This document shows, piece after piece, positions 1-7,993 of a stretch of 19,193 bases of DNA. The notes under the pieces are model-generated. The model was not told the origin of the DNA and did no database searches. It worked only from the letters and a program-made list of their open reading frames with translations. This DNA is from CALCCV01 sp964388665 (GTDB taxonomy: Bacteria; Bdellovibrionota; Bdellovibrionia; Bdellovibrionales; Bdellovibrionaceae). Location of the stretch: the NCBI GenBank assembly GCA_964388665.1, contig CAYMBJ010000072.1:1-19193 (forward strand), read 5' to 3'. Every line of letters begins with the position of its first letter. The stretch's first letter is position 1. A program made the translations under genes and the position numbers.

Positions 1-194
1 GCTGTTTATATAGCTGATTGGGGATTGCGAGCTAAGAGAACTCAATTGAACCAATAGGCACTTCCAAGCGCGAACAGCACCTTGGCCACCTTTCCGTTCC
101 GCATTTAACTATTCCTTTCAGCCTCATTATCTCAGCATATTGAGAAAAATTGGCGTTCCAGGAGCAAATTTCCATAACGGCCAAGGGGACCAGT

Positions 195-905
195 TTATGC
201 AGACTTGGCCGCAGCTTCCAGCTTTTTCAAATTGAGGACACGAAGACGGCGGCCATCGCGTTGGATGACTTTCTCTTCTTCAAGATCGGTCAGTGTTCTA
301 GCCAAACTTTCCACCACGGTCCCGGAGAGCTTCGCCAGTGCGGTGCGATCAAACTTAACATCTATCAAAATTCCCAAATCTGAGCTATGACCAAACTGTC
401 GGGCAAGTTGCAACAGTGTTGCAGCAACGCGACTTTTGACCGAGTGATTTTCGAGCCCCACAATTCTCTGATTCTTTGCCAAGATGATTCGAATCAAGGC
501 CTGAATGATTCCATTCGAAATCTCGGGGACCTCACTCTGCAATTTTTGAAATCCCTCTCTTTCAATAAGACAGACCTTGGCATTCACCAGGGCTGTGGCG
601 AACACCACGTTTTTTGTCTCAAATCCGATCAAATCACCTGGACCTGAAATACGCAAAATTCCATCGGAGCCAGTCACGCCCAAGTTAATCTGAAAGTGGC
701 CACTTTGGATGCAATAAAAGCCCTCTTTGCCCTCGTATTCAAAATTGACTGAGGACCCCTCTTTCACGTCAATCGTCCTGCGCACCAGATTGATTTTCTG
801 TAAACTCGAAAGTGACAAATCCCGAAGGGCCGACCTGCAGCGTGCCGAGCAGCCCACACAGTCACTGGTCTGATCGGCAAGACCCTTAGCCAGATCTCTG
901 GTCAA
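195..905 (-). CDS. FNR-like Crp/Fnr family transcriptional regulator (probable [4Fe-4S] oxygen sensor)
   Basis: The 236-residue protein has an N-terminal cysteine cluster (C16, C19, C23), a cyclic-nucleotide-binding-type beta roll (about 40-125), a long dimerisation helix (about 126-153) and a C-terminal winged helix-turn-helix (about 155-225). C112 lies in a segment that aligns with the region of E. coli FNR around C122, so all four cluster ligands of an FNR-type [4Fe-4S] sensor appear present; C65 is extra. The recognition helix keeps the Glu (E199) and Arg (R203) of FNR, but the Ser between them is Ala (A202). An FNR box lies in the divergent promoter region. The start is uncertain: this frame begins with TTG without a close ribosome site and has no internal Met. 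An ATG at 957 (minus) with GAGG before it would join this frame if an A10 run lost one base. Family assignment is firm; oxygen sensing is inferred from the cysteines. Confidence 0.9.
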   Translation of the reverse strand: MTRDLAKGLADQTSDCVGCSARCRSALRDLSLSSLQKINLVRRTIDVKEGSSVNFEYEGKEGFYCIQSGHFQINLGVTGSDGILRISGPGDLIGFETKNVVFATALVNAKVCLIEREGFQKLQSEVPEISNGIIQALIRIILAKNQRIVGLENHSVKSRVAATLLQLARQFGHSSDLGILIDVKFDRTALAKLSGTVVESLARTLTDLEEEKVIQRDGRRLRVLNLKKLEAAAKSA

Positions 906-942
906 TTCGTGAGAAAGCCCATCCTTAGGCTGTGGAATCGTC

Positions 943-952
943 TTTTTTTTTT
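943..952 (-). repeat. A10 homopolymer at the 5' end of the FNR-like gene
   Basis: Ten consecutive T on the plus strand (A10 in the coding sense) separate an ATG at 957-955 from the regulator reading frame. As written, the ATG frame stops after ten codons. With nine A it would read straight into the regulator and add about 17 residues before its TTG start. The run is therefore a candidate slippage or phase-variation site, or a sequencing error. Confidence 0.6.
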
Positions 953-1004
953 GTCATTACCTCGCCAATTCTATGGGAGTTGTCTGTAAAAGAAAACTGC
1001 TTCC

Positions 1005-1018
1005 TTGATTTTTATCAA
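1005..1018. promoter_or_regulatory. FNR box TTGAT-TTTT-ATCAA
   Basis: A perfect match to the consensus TTGAT-N4-ATCAA bound by FNR/ANR-type regulators. It lies between the divergent FNR-like regulator and the haem chemoreceptor, about 99 bases before the preferred GTG start of the chemoreceptor. If the site is centred near -41.5 as in FNR class II promoters, transcription of the chemoreceptor would start near 1053. No convincing -10 element is visible there, so the direction of control is inferred. Confidence 0.75.
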
Positions 1019-1109
1019 ATTCGGTCTTTTTGACTAGAGACCAACTGCCAGAATGCCGAAAACCTGCATGGGAATCAAACATTCAGAAACTTCCTTTTGG
1101 AGGCCAAAC

Positions 1110-2921
1110 GTGGAAATCAGCTTTAGAAATAGGATCCTGTTGTCAATTGGTCTGTCCTGCTGTGTCTGCACTGGCGCTGCCGTGCTGATCTCGTCAACAA
1201 GGCTTCAGGCTGAAGGGCGACGGGATCTTATCGACAAATCCAGAGCCATCCTCTCGCGCATAGAAGTCGGAGCCCAGTATGTGGCGCAAATGAAAACACT
1301 CGACGGAGTCATTTCTGATGCAGTGGCCGACCATCCGGACGGCAAAATCCCAGACGACACCAAGCTCAAAATTTTAAAGAGTGTACCGGTTTATGCCGCC
1401 TTTCAGATCGGTCTCATCGGTGCCGAAAAAGAGCACTACAAGTTTCGCATTGCTAGCGATGCCCCCCGTCAGCCAGACAATCGCGCCACCCCAGAAGAAG
1501 TGGCTGTGATTGAAAAGTTTCGCAAGGATCCGCAACTCACAGAGCATGTTGAGGAGAGCGCTGACGGAAAATTTATGCTCGTTTCACGCCCGGTGAGAAT
1601 CATGGAAGAGCGCGGCTGCCTCACCTGCCACGGCAATCCGGCCAATAGCCCTTGGGGCAACGGCAAAGACATCTTGGGGTACACCATGGAAAATATGAAA
1701 GACGGCGAAATGCGCGCCACCTTCACCATCATTTCCAGTCTGGAGCCGGTCAAGGCGGCAGCCCAAGCGTCCACTGCTAGCATTCTTGGATGGGGCGCCC
1801 TTATTGCTATCTTTACTGTGGGCTTGGGATACTTGGTGATTCGTAAACCCATTGGTGATCTCACACAGCTTGCCGATGGCCTATCCGAATCTGCCGATGA
1901 CGTGGCTGGCATGTCTTCACAGATCGCCTCCACAAGTTCAGAGCTTTCTTCAGGCGCGACCGAACAGGCCGCGGCTCTCGAAGAAACCTCGGCATCCATG
2001 GAAGAAATGAGCGCGATGGTCACCCGCAATTTTGAAAGCGCCAAACAGTCGCAAGACGTTTCGGCTCAGAGTCAGCAGGCCGCCACGCGCGGTCAGTCCG
2101 TGGTCGCAGAGATGCTACAATCTATCGAAGACATTGACCAAAGCAACAGCGAGATCATGAAACAGATTGACGAGAGCAATCAACAGATTTCCGAGATCGT
2201 AAAGGTTATCAATGATATCGGCAACAAGACCAAAGTGATTAATGAGATTGTTTTTCAAACCAAGCTTCTCTCTTTTAATGCCAGCGTTGAAGCCGCACGC
2301 GCCGGAGAACATGGCAAGGGCTTTGCCGTGGTCGCCGAAGAGGTCGGCAATCTTGCCGCCATGAGCGGATCGGCTGCCGCCGAGATCACGGAGATTTTGG
2401 GAACGAGCATTCAAACAGTTGAGGAAATCATTCGCGGTACCAAGTCCAAGGTCGAGGCCTTGGTCAAGACTGGCAAAACAAAAGTGGAAACGGGAACTCG
2501 AGTCGCCAGACAGTGCAGCGATGTGCTCAACGAAATCGTGGCCAGCGTCCAAAGTGTTGATAGCATGGTGGTACAAATTGCCGAAAGCTCGCAGGAACAA
2601 GCCAAGGGCGTTCAAGAGATCAACAAAGCTATGCTGCAACTGAATTCCGTGACTCAGCAAAACACCAATGCGTCGCAAGCCTCCTCATTAGCGGCCGAAA
2701 AGCTCTCCTCTCAGGCCTCGGTCCTGCGTGAAACCGTGCAGTCGGTGCTCAAGACATTGAGTGGCCAAGCGTCTGGAGGCGATCTTGGCGGTGACTTTAG
2801 TGGTGATTTTAGCAATGAGTTTGGCAATGCCGACAACAACTCAAGAAGACATGCTTCGGCCGCGCAGTCAAAAGGGCGAGCAAAAAAGCGAAAGGCCGGC
2901 AACTCCAGAGGAGCCGCATAG
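1110..2921 (+). CDS. Methyl-accepting chemotaxis protein with periplasmic Tll0287-like (DUF3365) haem domain
   Basis: A membrane chemoreceptor of 603 residues from this start. It has a first transmembrane segment (about 9-29), a periplasmic sensor resembling the Tll0287-like/DUF3365 family with a c-type haem motif CLTCH (C170, C173, H174), a second transmembrane segment (about 220-244), then a long cytoplasmic coiled coil. The signalling tip is typical (FQTKLLSFNASVEAARAG then GFAVVAEEV). Covalent haem suggests sensing of redox state, oxygen or NO and signalling to CheA. GTG at 1110 is preferred because GGAGG sits six bases upstream and the first transmembrane helix follows directly; the ATG codons at 1053 and 1068 lack ribosome sites. 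The C-terminal tail carries four-residue repeats (GGDL/GGDF/SGDF/SNEF) and then a basic stretch. The divergent FNR-like gene and the FNR box suggest oxygen-dependent expression. Confidence 0.92.
   Translation: MEISFRNRILLSIGLSCCVCTGAAVLISSTRLQAEGRRDLIDKSRAILSRIEVGAQYVAQMKTLDGVISDAVADHPDGKIPDDTKLKILKSVPVYAAFQIGLIGAEKEHYKFRIASDAPRQPDNRATPEEVAVIEKFRKDPQLTEHVEESADGKFMLVSRPVRIMEERGCLTCHGNPANSPWGNGKDILGYTMENMKDGEMRATFTIISSLEPVKAAAQASTASILGWGALIAIFTVGLGYLVIRKPIGDLTQLADGLSESADDVAGMSSQIASTSSELSSGATEQAAALEETSASMEEMSAMVTRNFESAKQSQDVSAQSQQAATRGQSVVAEMLQSIEDIDQSNSEIMKQIDESNQQISEIVKVINDIGNKTKVINEIVFQTKLLSFNASVEAARAGEHGKGFAVVAEEVGNLAAMSGSAAAEITEILGTSIQTVEEIIRGTKSKVEALVKTGKTKVETGTRVARQCSDVLNEIVASVQSVDSMVVQIAESSQEQAKGVQEINKAMLQLNSVTQQNTNASQASSLAAEKLSSQASVLRETVQSVLKTLSGQASGGDLGGDFSGDFSNEFGNADNNSRRHASAAQSKGRAKKRKAGNSRGAA
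2775..2822 (+). repeat. Four imperfect 12-nt tandem repeats in the chemoreceptor tail
   Basis: Four in-frame 12-nt units encode GGDL, GGDF, SGDF and SNEF in the low-complexity C-terminal tail beyond the signalling coiled coil. The units differ mostly by point changes, as expected for an old duplication series. Confidence 0.6.
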
Positions 2922-2949
2922 CCAATAAGGAGGCCATGGAGCCGTCATT

Positions 2950-3582
2950 TTACAGAGTGGCGCCGCCTGCCAAAATCAGAAAGTAGATGGTGTCGCTTGC
3001 GGGACGTCCTTCAAGGCTGCTGTTATAGAACAGCACCTTGGCGCCGCCACCAATAGAAAAACCGCCCAGCCGCAACAAAGTTCCAGCTTCGGCAAAGGGA
3101 GCATTGTCGCCGCGATTGACCATGCGGTAACCTGGACCGGCAAAAGCTGTAAGCCCCACACGAGAACCTTCGCCCAAGCGGCCAACAAATCGCGCCGAAC
3201 TGTCCAGTCCATAGACGTCATCGAGTCCGCTGGCAAAACGACCAAACGCCGCATTTCGAAAAATAAACCAATCTGCAAAATAGGTATTCAATCCTAAATT
3301 CGCTTCTGTGTAACTCACGCCACTGTAACTACCAACAGATACGCCCAGGTCCAGCGTGAACTTTGGGTAATCCTGCACAACGGGCGCAGCTCGGCGCGCG
3401 CCTTGAGCAAAACTCATTGAGCTTGCAAAAATGATCATCACGGTTAAAAAAAAAGAAAACAAACCTCTTCCAATCACAACCACCACGATAGTGCATCTGC
3501 AAAGTGCGGTCAAATCGATGATGTCATCGCATCCATCACATCCACCACCTCCTTCGCTTCCATCGCATCCATCACAGACCAT
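2950..3582 (-). CDS. Exported protein, probable small outer-membrane beta-barrel
   Basis: The longest frame is 210 residues. A hydrophobic signal-like segment (about 41-58) ends at SFAQG, a plausible signal peptidase I site. The mature part (about 150 residues) is rich in Gly, aromatic residues and alternating hydrophobic positions (for example DLGVSVGSYSGVSY), as in small outer-membrane barrels. No family is recognised. The start is doubtful: the ATG at 3582 puts a Cys/Gly-rich segment of about 30 residues before the signal peptide and has no ribosome site. GTG codons near 3477 and an ATG at 3438 would give a more usual export signal. It is convergent with the chemoreceptor and divergent from the phospholipase D-like gene. 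Confidence 0.7.
   Translation of the reverse strand: MVCDGCDGSEGGGGCDGCDDIIDLTALCRCTIVVVVIGRGLFSFFLTVMIIFASSMSFAQGARRAAPVVQDYPKFTLDLGVSVGSYSGVSYTEANLGLNTYFADWFIFRNAAFGRFASGLDDVYGLDSSARFVGRLGEGSRVGLTAFAGPGYRMVNRGDNAPFAEAGTLLRLGGFSIGGGAKVLFYNSSLEGRPASDTIYFLILAGGATL
3525..3576. repeat. 16-bp direct repeat, 36-bp period
   Basis: catcgcatccatcaca occurs exactly at 3525-3540 and 3561-3576. On the minus strand the two copies are in the same frame and encode part of a repeated CDGCD segment in the doubtful N-terminal extension of the barrel-like protein. The repeat lies in the divergent intergenic zone, so it could be regulatory rather than coding. Confidence 0.7.
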
Positions 3583-3673
3583 GGTCGGGCTGCTAGGATA
3601 TCGTAACAGTCACTTCATACAAAAAGCTCTTATCTACATTTGCAATCATCGCCAGATGTCTTAGCATGATCCT

Positions 3674-5668
3674 ATGATAAAAACTTTTTCGCAATCAAAG
3701 CTGCGCCAGGGACTGATAGTGATCACAATCCTTTTTACAATGAGCTGCGCTCTCCACTCACCGCACCCAACAGTGCGCCTACCGACTAGCAGCGAGAGCA
3801 GCGGCGAGAGCAGCAGTTACACCAGCAGTGACAACAGACAAACCTCCAACGGCAATGAAGATTGGATTGCCAATTTACCAGGAGACGAAGGTGAATTTTT
3901 GGCAGAAGCCAAAGCGCGCATAGCCAACACAAAACTCTATCACACCCATTTGACCAAAGCCGAAATTGCTGAAGAACAAGAAAGACTGGCGCGGCGACTG
4001 GCTCAATATATGGCTTTTTTAGTAACAGGCTTTATAGCGCCACCCGACAATCCCAAAACAAAACACATAAACGAGAACACCCTCGCCAGACCTAAACTGA
4101 TTGATAAACACTTTGATCGCCTTATGAACTCTGCACTTCAATTCATTGCTTGTCCCAATCTAGAAGACTTTGTCTGCCTCGAGAAATTACCGCTCCTCCA
4201 ACCTAACCCTGCCATGAGAGTCGAAGAGGTTCCGCCCGCAACGGAGGACGGCGAAATCAAATCGCACGGCGACATTGAGTGGCTGAGCGGAACTTTGGAC
4301 TCAAGCCTTGAGGCCTACTTTACCACCCAGTTTTTAATCCCCGAAGATGATGTTGTCCAAAAGAACACAGTGGCGGCACAACTCGCAAAAAAAATCACTT
4401 CTGAGGCGACGACCTCTCTGGACATGGCTCTCTACGGCTTGGATGACATCGACGGCAGCATGAAAACGGTTTTTGAAGCCATTCTCGCAAAAATTGACAA
4501 TAGACAGATTCCTGTCAGAGCGGTTTTTGACCAAGAAGGCATCAACAAAGGCTCTCCGAGACCGCTTATCATGTCTTACATTGCACCCACAGATCCGAAT
4601 GAACTTTCTAGATGGATTCTCACTCCGACCAAAGGCCTTAAAACCCATATGGCTTTTCAATACAACGGCGGGACACAAGAGCTCATCAAGAAACTGGCTG
4701 AAGGCGCTAAATCCGAAAACGATGCCACAGGTCGTATCGAATGGAGCGATTCAGATATCATGCACAATAAGTTTTTTGTTTTTGGAAATAGCAGCCAGCG
4801 GAGTGTGTGGACAGGCACCGCAAATGTTTCGCGTTCATGCATGGGCACCGAGCGCAATTCAAATATGGCGATCTTTATAAAAAACAATAAAATTGCCGAC
4901 GCATTTTTAGCTGAGTTTAGCGAAATGTATGAGTACTCTGGAAAAAAAACCACCAGCGCGATTTTAAAAAAGGCCACTGGCCCTAAATCCCAACCGCAAT
5001 TTCCCTATGGACGCTTTCATGGCAACAAAAAGCCAAACACCCATCGCTACTTTCGCTTTAACGAAAACACTCCTCAAGATCCTTCTGATGACACGGACTT
5101 CAAGGTCTATTTTTCGCCAACCGATGATGCCGAGCACCGAGCGATCTTGCCGATGCTCCATTCGGCAAAGCCTGGCGACATTCTTCGTATCTCCATGTTT
5201 GGTGGCGCTGGCATCGAATATGTGCGTGCATTTCAGTTGGCAGCCGCGCGAGGAGTCAAGGTGGAAATCATTCTTGATTCCTCCTCCGGCCGCACGCCTG
5301 GCTCCTGGGCTGCGAGCTCTGGAGACGCAACACTTTTACAGCCCAACCCTTTTCTGAAATTGGCGGCAAGCGAACGCAATCAAGAAAATCAAATCTCATT
5401 CAGAAAAAACAAAAGAGGTTCTGGTGGAGTTTGGTATCAAAATCATCAAAAAATTGGCCTCTTGCTTCGCAACACTGGAAGTGGGCACCGGGCCGAGCAG
5501 CTCGTGGTGGGCTCGCAAAACTGGAGCGCCGGCGCCAACGATCAAAACGACGAAAACCTCATCGTCATTCGAAACCTAAAAGGCCTCAAGGTGGGCGAAG
5601 AGTTCAACGAACACTTCACCACCACACTGTGGCCCGCAGCCGTCGACATCGTCTCCAGCGCGCAATGA
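3674..5668 (+). CDS. Phospholipase D-superfamily lipoprotein with two degenerate HKD motifs
   Basis: A 664-residue protein with an N-terminal hydrophobic signal ending in a lipobox-like FTMSC (C25), a Ser-rich linker (about 35-60), an uncharacterised region, then two PLD-type repeats. The first motif is HNK (H364, K366) followed by GTANVS (381-386); the second is HQK (H591, K593) followed by GSQNWS (613-618). Both keep the His and Lys used in phosphodiester chemistry and the downstream G-x-x-N-x-S element, but the Asp usually five residues after the Lys is absent. It probably acts on phospholipid or nucleic-acid phosphodiesters at the cell envelope; the substrate cannot be read from sequence. 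The lipobox is imperfect, so anchoring is likely rather than certain. The gene stands alone, with no strong ribosome site seen before the ATG. Confidence 0.85.
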   Translation: MIKTFSQSKLRQGLIVITILFTMSCALHSPHPTVRLPTSSESSGESSSYTSSDNRQTSNGNEDWIANLPGDEGEFLAEAKARIANTKLYHTHLTKAEIAEEQERLARRLAQYMAFLVTGFIAPPDNPKTKHINENTLARPKLIDKHFDRLMNSALQFIACPNLEDFVCLEKLPLLQPNPAMRVEEVPPATEDGEIKSHGDIEWLSGTLDSSLEAYFTTQFLIPEDDVVQKNTVAAQLAKKITSEATTSLDMALYGLDDIDGSMKTVFEAILAKIDNRQIPVRAVFDQEGINKGSPRPLIMSYIAPTDPNELSRWILTPTKGLKTHMAFQYNGGTQELIKKLAEGAKSENDATGRIEWSDSDIMHNKFFVFGNSSQRSVWTGTANVSRSCMGTERNSNMAIFIKNNKIADAFLAEFSEMYEYSGKKTTSAILKKATGPKSQPQFPYGRFHGNKKPNTHRYFRFNENTPQDPSDDTDFKVYFSPTDDAEHRAILPMLHSAKPGDILRISMFGGAGIEYVRAFQLAAARGVKVEIILDSSSGRTPGSWAASSGDATLLQPNPFLKLAASERNQENQISFRKNKRGSGGVWYQNHQKIGLLLRNTGSGHRAEQLVVGSQNWSAGANDQNDENLIVIRNLKGLKVGEEFNEHFTTTLWPAAVDIVSSAQ

Positions 5669-5711
5669 GCACTCCTGTGATTACAGGTGAAGCCTTTTGC
5701 CCAGATGAGAT

Positions 5712-6248
5712 CTATTCTTGCCCAGTTTTAACTATAGTGCAGACAATATTTCTATTAAACTGGCCACCAGCGCCTGTTGCAGCTCGACCAGTTTCGACAT
5801 TAAGGTCCAATTGAAAAGGCTTGCCAACAATTAGGGGTTTTCCTTCGCCATCCGGGTTACCGAAAAGAGTCGCATTGTAAATCTCAATATCGTCATCGTT
5901 GGAATCCATTCTTTTCACACTTGCTGAAATTGATAAACTGTCACTGCTTGGCGGCATCAATTGAACTGAGTACTCCAACAAATCTATGAGATCATTGGCT
6001 TTGGCCACGGCGACTTCTTGACCTTCGGGCAATTCGTTTACAGTACCAATCCCTAGCCCAGTAAACTTCATGGCCTGCGAAGCGTGGATATATGAATTTG
6101 AAACTTTACCGTAGCAAATGATTTCATCGTAATCCACGCCAGGCGTTGCCTTAGCTTCTGCGTTTGCAGAATGAGTGGCTAGTGAAACGAAGGCCATACT
6201 AAAGATCACACCAAAGAGGGCTGAACTTGTAAAAATTTTTGATTTCAT
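5712..6248 (-). CDS. Small exported protein of unknown function
   Basis: 178 residues beginning with a clear Sec signal peptide (basic MKSK, hydrophobic core about 8-24, probable cleavage after SANA near residue 30). The mature protein has two Cys (in IICYGK and NIVCTI) near its two ends, which could form a disulphide joining the N- and C-terminal strands. The repeated polar/hydrophobic alternation suggests an all-beta fold. No family is recognised. The ribosome site AAAGGAAC lies about six bases before the ATG. The gene ends 43 bases from the convergent phospholipase D-like gene and has its own promoter-like sequence upstream, so it need not be co-transcribed with the beta-propeller gene before it. 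Confidence 0.75.
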   Translation of the reverse strand: MKSKIFTSSALFGVIFSMAFVSLATHSANAEAKATPGVDYDEIICYGKVSNSYIHASQAMKFTGLGIGTVNELPEGQEVAVAKANDLIDLLEYSVQLMPPSSDSLSISASVKRMDSNDDDIEIYNATLFGNPDGEGKPLIVGKPFQLDLNVETGRAATGAGGQFNRNIVCTIVKTGQE

Positions 6249-6313
6249 TTTGAGTTCCTTTCAAGCTAATGCTGCGAACTCCACGGCTCGCGCTTAGGGG
6301 GTTGGGTAAGTGA

Positions 6314-6343
6314 GTTATACAGTACCCATTGCAAGTTTTACAA
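6314..6343 (-). promoter_or_regulatory. Candidate sigma-70-type promoter for the 178-residue exported protein
   Basis: On the minus strand TTGTAA (6343-6338) and TATAAC (6319-6314) are separated by 18 bases, giving a predicted start near 6307 and a leader of about 60 bases before the ATG at 6248. The match is fair, not perfect, and was found by eye. Confidence 0.4.
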
Positions 6344-6385
6344 TATCCAGAGTTTTGACAATCGATCACACTCTGTACGCTTGTC

Positions 6386-7993
6386 TCAAAATGATTCAAA
6401 ATATCGAACACTTCCACCTGAGTCGAAAGTGTAAAAATAATTCGAAACAGGCAAGGCCTTGGCGTAATGGGGCTTCCACTCGAGACCTGTTTTTTCTGGA
6501 GACCACGAAGTTATCGCCTCGCCGCTGCTTGGATCGATCACTAGCAGCTTGTCAGAGAGTGGTAAAATCAACTGACCAGCAGAATTGGCTTCGAGATTTA
6601 CAAACAATTTCTTTTCTTTGCTCACCTTTCGACACCAATTGACGCTCAGATTGCTCTGCTTCAATGAACAAAGCTGGCCATGTATGCCAATGGTTAAAAG
6701 CGCATCTCCATAAATGAGCGGCGGCGAGAACAGGGGTTCCTCGGCAATGTAGCTTTTGGTATTGGCGCCACTGACACGATCAAAGCAGGCGACTTGGCCA
6801 AAAGCGGAGGGCGCATAGATCTCGCCCATCGTCACACACACATCAGAGTCCACCACCAAGGGTCGACTCCATGCGGATGCCGGCAGTTCACGCTGCCAGG
6901 CTATCTCGCCAGTTTTTGCAGTCAGCGCATACAGATTGGGTTTGCCACTGGGGCCATGTTTTTCCACGGCGGTGGTCGCAAAAACCAAGCCCTCTGCATA
7001 GACAACGCCAGAGTCAAAATGGCCAATGTCTTTGTGCCACACCACGGGAATGTTCTCCTCCAGCTGATCCGACAACGCCTCCACCGGCATGCTCCGATGA
7101 TCAGCATCTGCCACGCCACCCGATGTATCTGCCGTAGCGCCATTTAACTTTTGCGAGAGCACTTTGGGATCAGCAGCGTAGATGCCGTCGCGGCCTGCAG
7201 CAACATACAGAAGCTCTTCGCCCGCAGCACCATCGATCACTAGGTCGCCCTCGGTGTGCCCTAGGGTTGAAACCACACCCACTAGCTTTCCACTCGAGAG
7301 ATCAATACCATAAACCCGAGCATGATGCGTTTCGTGGTCACCCTCTCCCGCAAAAAGAATTCCATTCCACACAAGTGGCGACGGCACAGAGATTTTGCCG
7401 ATATACCATTGCCGTTGAATCTGACCGTCGGCTGCCGAGACTTCGTAAAGTCGGCCACCCAGGCCGCTAAAAAATAAAGATTCCCCTGAACGAACGAATC
7501 CGCGAAAGCTGCCTTCAGGCATTTTTTGCTCCCACAGCATACGGATTTGCGTCTGCACACCGGTGCCGGCAATAGCGCCCGTCGGCGCTGACATCTCAAT
7601 TTCTGTCTTGTAGGAGGTGTTTGTGTAAGTAGCCTCGGCACGAGGCGCCGGCAAAGCCAAGCGATTTTGATAAACAACCCAAGCCAACGGGCGCGCGCGA
7701 TGGCTGATGTAGCTGTAGGCTTTCACCCCACCATAGATGCCAACATTGAGTAGAAGTGCTGAGATCAAAACCTCTTTGCGCAAAAACCATTTGAGCACGT
7801 TCTTCGTCTTTATCCCGACAAAATGAAAGCCAAAGAGCCCAACAAGCCAAGTGATAAAACCACTCAAAATCGCGGTCACCAGTGCAAAAGGAAACACCAA
7901 TGTTGGTACCAAAATTTTAAAGCCACAAAAAGAACGATTCAAGCTATTTTTAAAATGAGTTCTAAACAAAATACACACGGCCTTGATCTCCAT
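6386..7993 (-). CDS. Membrane-anchored PQQ-like beta-propeller repeat protein
   Basis: 535 residues. The N-terminus has hydrophobic membrane segments (about 24-60, possibly two passes, and 74-92). After a linker comes a repeated beta-propeller of the PQQ/BamB-like type (about 130-530), visible from recurring blades such as GRLYEVSAADGQI, ARVYGIDLSSGKL, PNLYALTAKTGEI and DKLLVIDPSSGEA. No catalytic residues of a quinoprotein dehydrogenase were recognised, so a binding or scaffolding role outside the membrane is more likely. Its ATG lies inside the end of the dikinase gene, a 32-base overlap on the same strand. This implies a shared mRNA and perhaps coupled translation, since no good ribosome site precedes the ATG. 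The link to dikinase function is unknown. Confidence 0.85.
   Translation of the reverse strand: MEIKAVCILFRTHFKNSLNRSFCGFKILVPTLVFPFALVTAILSGFITWLVGLFGFHFVGIKTKNVLKWFLRKEVLISALLLNVGIYGGVKAYSYISHRARPLAWVVYQNRLALPAPRAEATYTNTSYKTEIEMSAPTGAIAGTGVQTQIRMLWEQKMPEGSFRGFVRSGESLFFSGLGGRLYEVSAADGQIQRQWYIGKISVPSPLVWNGILFAGEGDHETHHARVYGIDLSSGKLVGVVSTLGHTEGDLVIDGAAGEELLYVAAGRDGIYAADPKVLSQKLNGATADTSGGVADADHRSMPVEALSDQLEENIPVVWHKDIGHFDSGVVYAEGLVFATTAVEKHGPSGKPNLYALTAKTGEIAWQRELPASAWSRPLVVDSDVCVTMGEIYAPSAFGQVACFDRVSGANTKSYIAEEPLFSPPLIYGDALLTIGIHGQLCSLKQSNLSVNWCRKVSKEKKLFVNLEANSAGQLILPLSDKLLVIDPSSGEAITSWSPEKTGLEWKPHYAKALPVSNYFYTFDSGGSVRYFESF

Noticed and set aside
1..194. Possible partial gene at the left edge
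   Set aside because: Stops interrupt the frames on both strands and no protein-like segment or terminator is recognisable.
1469..2678. Long antisense open frames within the chemoreceptor gene (191 and 187 codons)
   Set aside because: They lie wholly inside a clearly coding gene on the other strand, show no domain, signal or ribosome site, and reflect codon bias of the real gene.
3431..3664. 77-codon plus-strand open frame opposite the barrel-like gene
   Set aside because: Low-complexity Ser/His/Pro sequence from the direct repeat, antisense to a signal-peptide-coding region, with no ribosome site.
5674..5687. Hairpin CCTGT-GATT-ACAGG between converging genes as a terminator
   Set aside because: The stem is only five base pairs and no T run follows on either strand, so it cannot be called a terminator with confidence.
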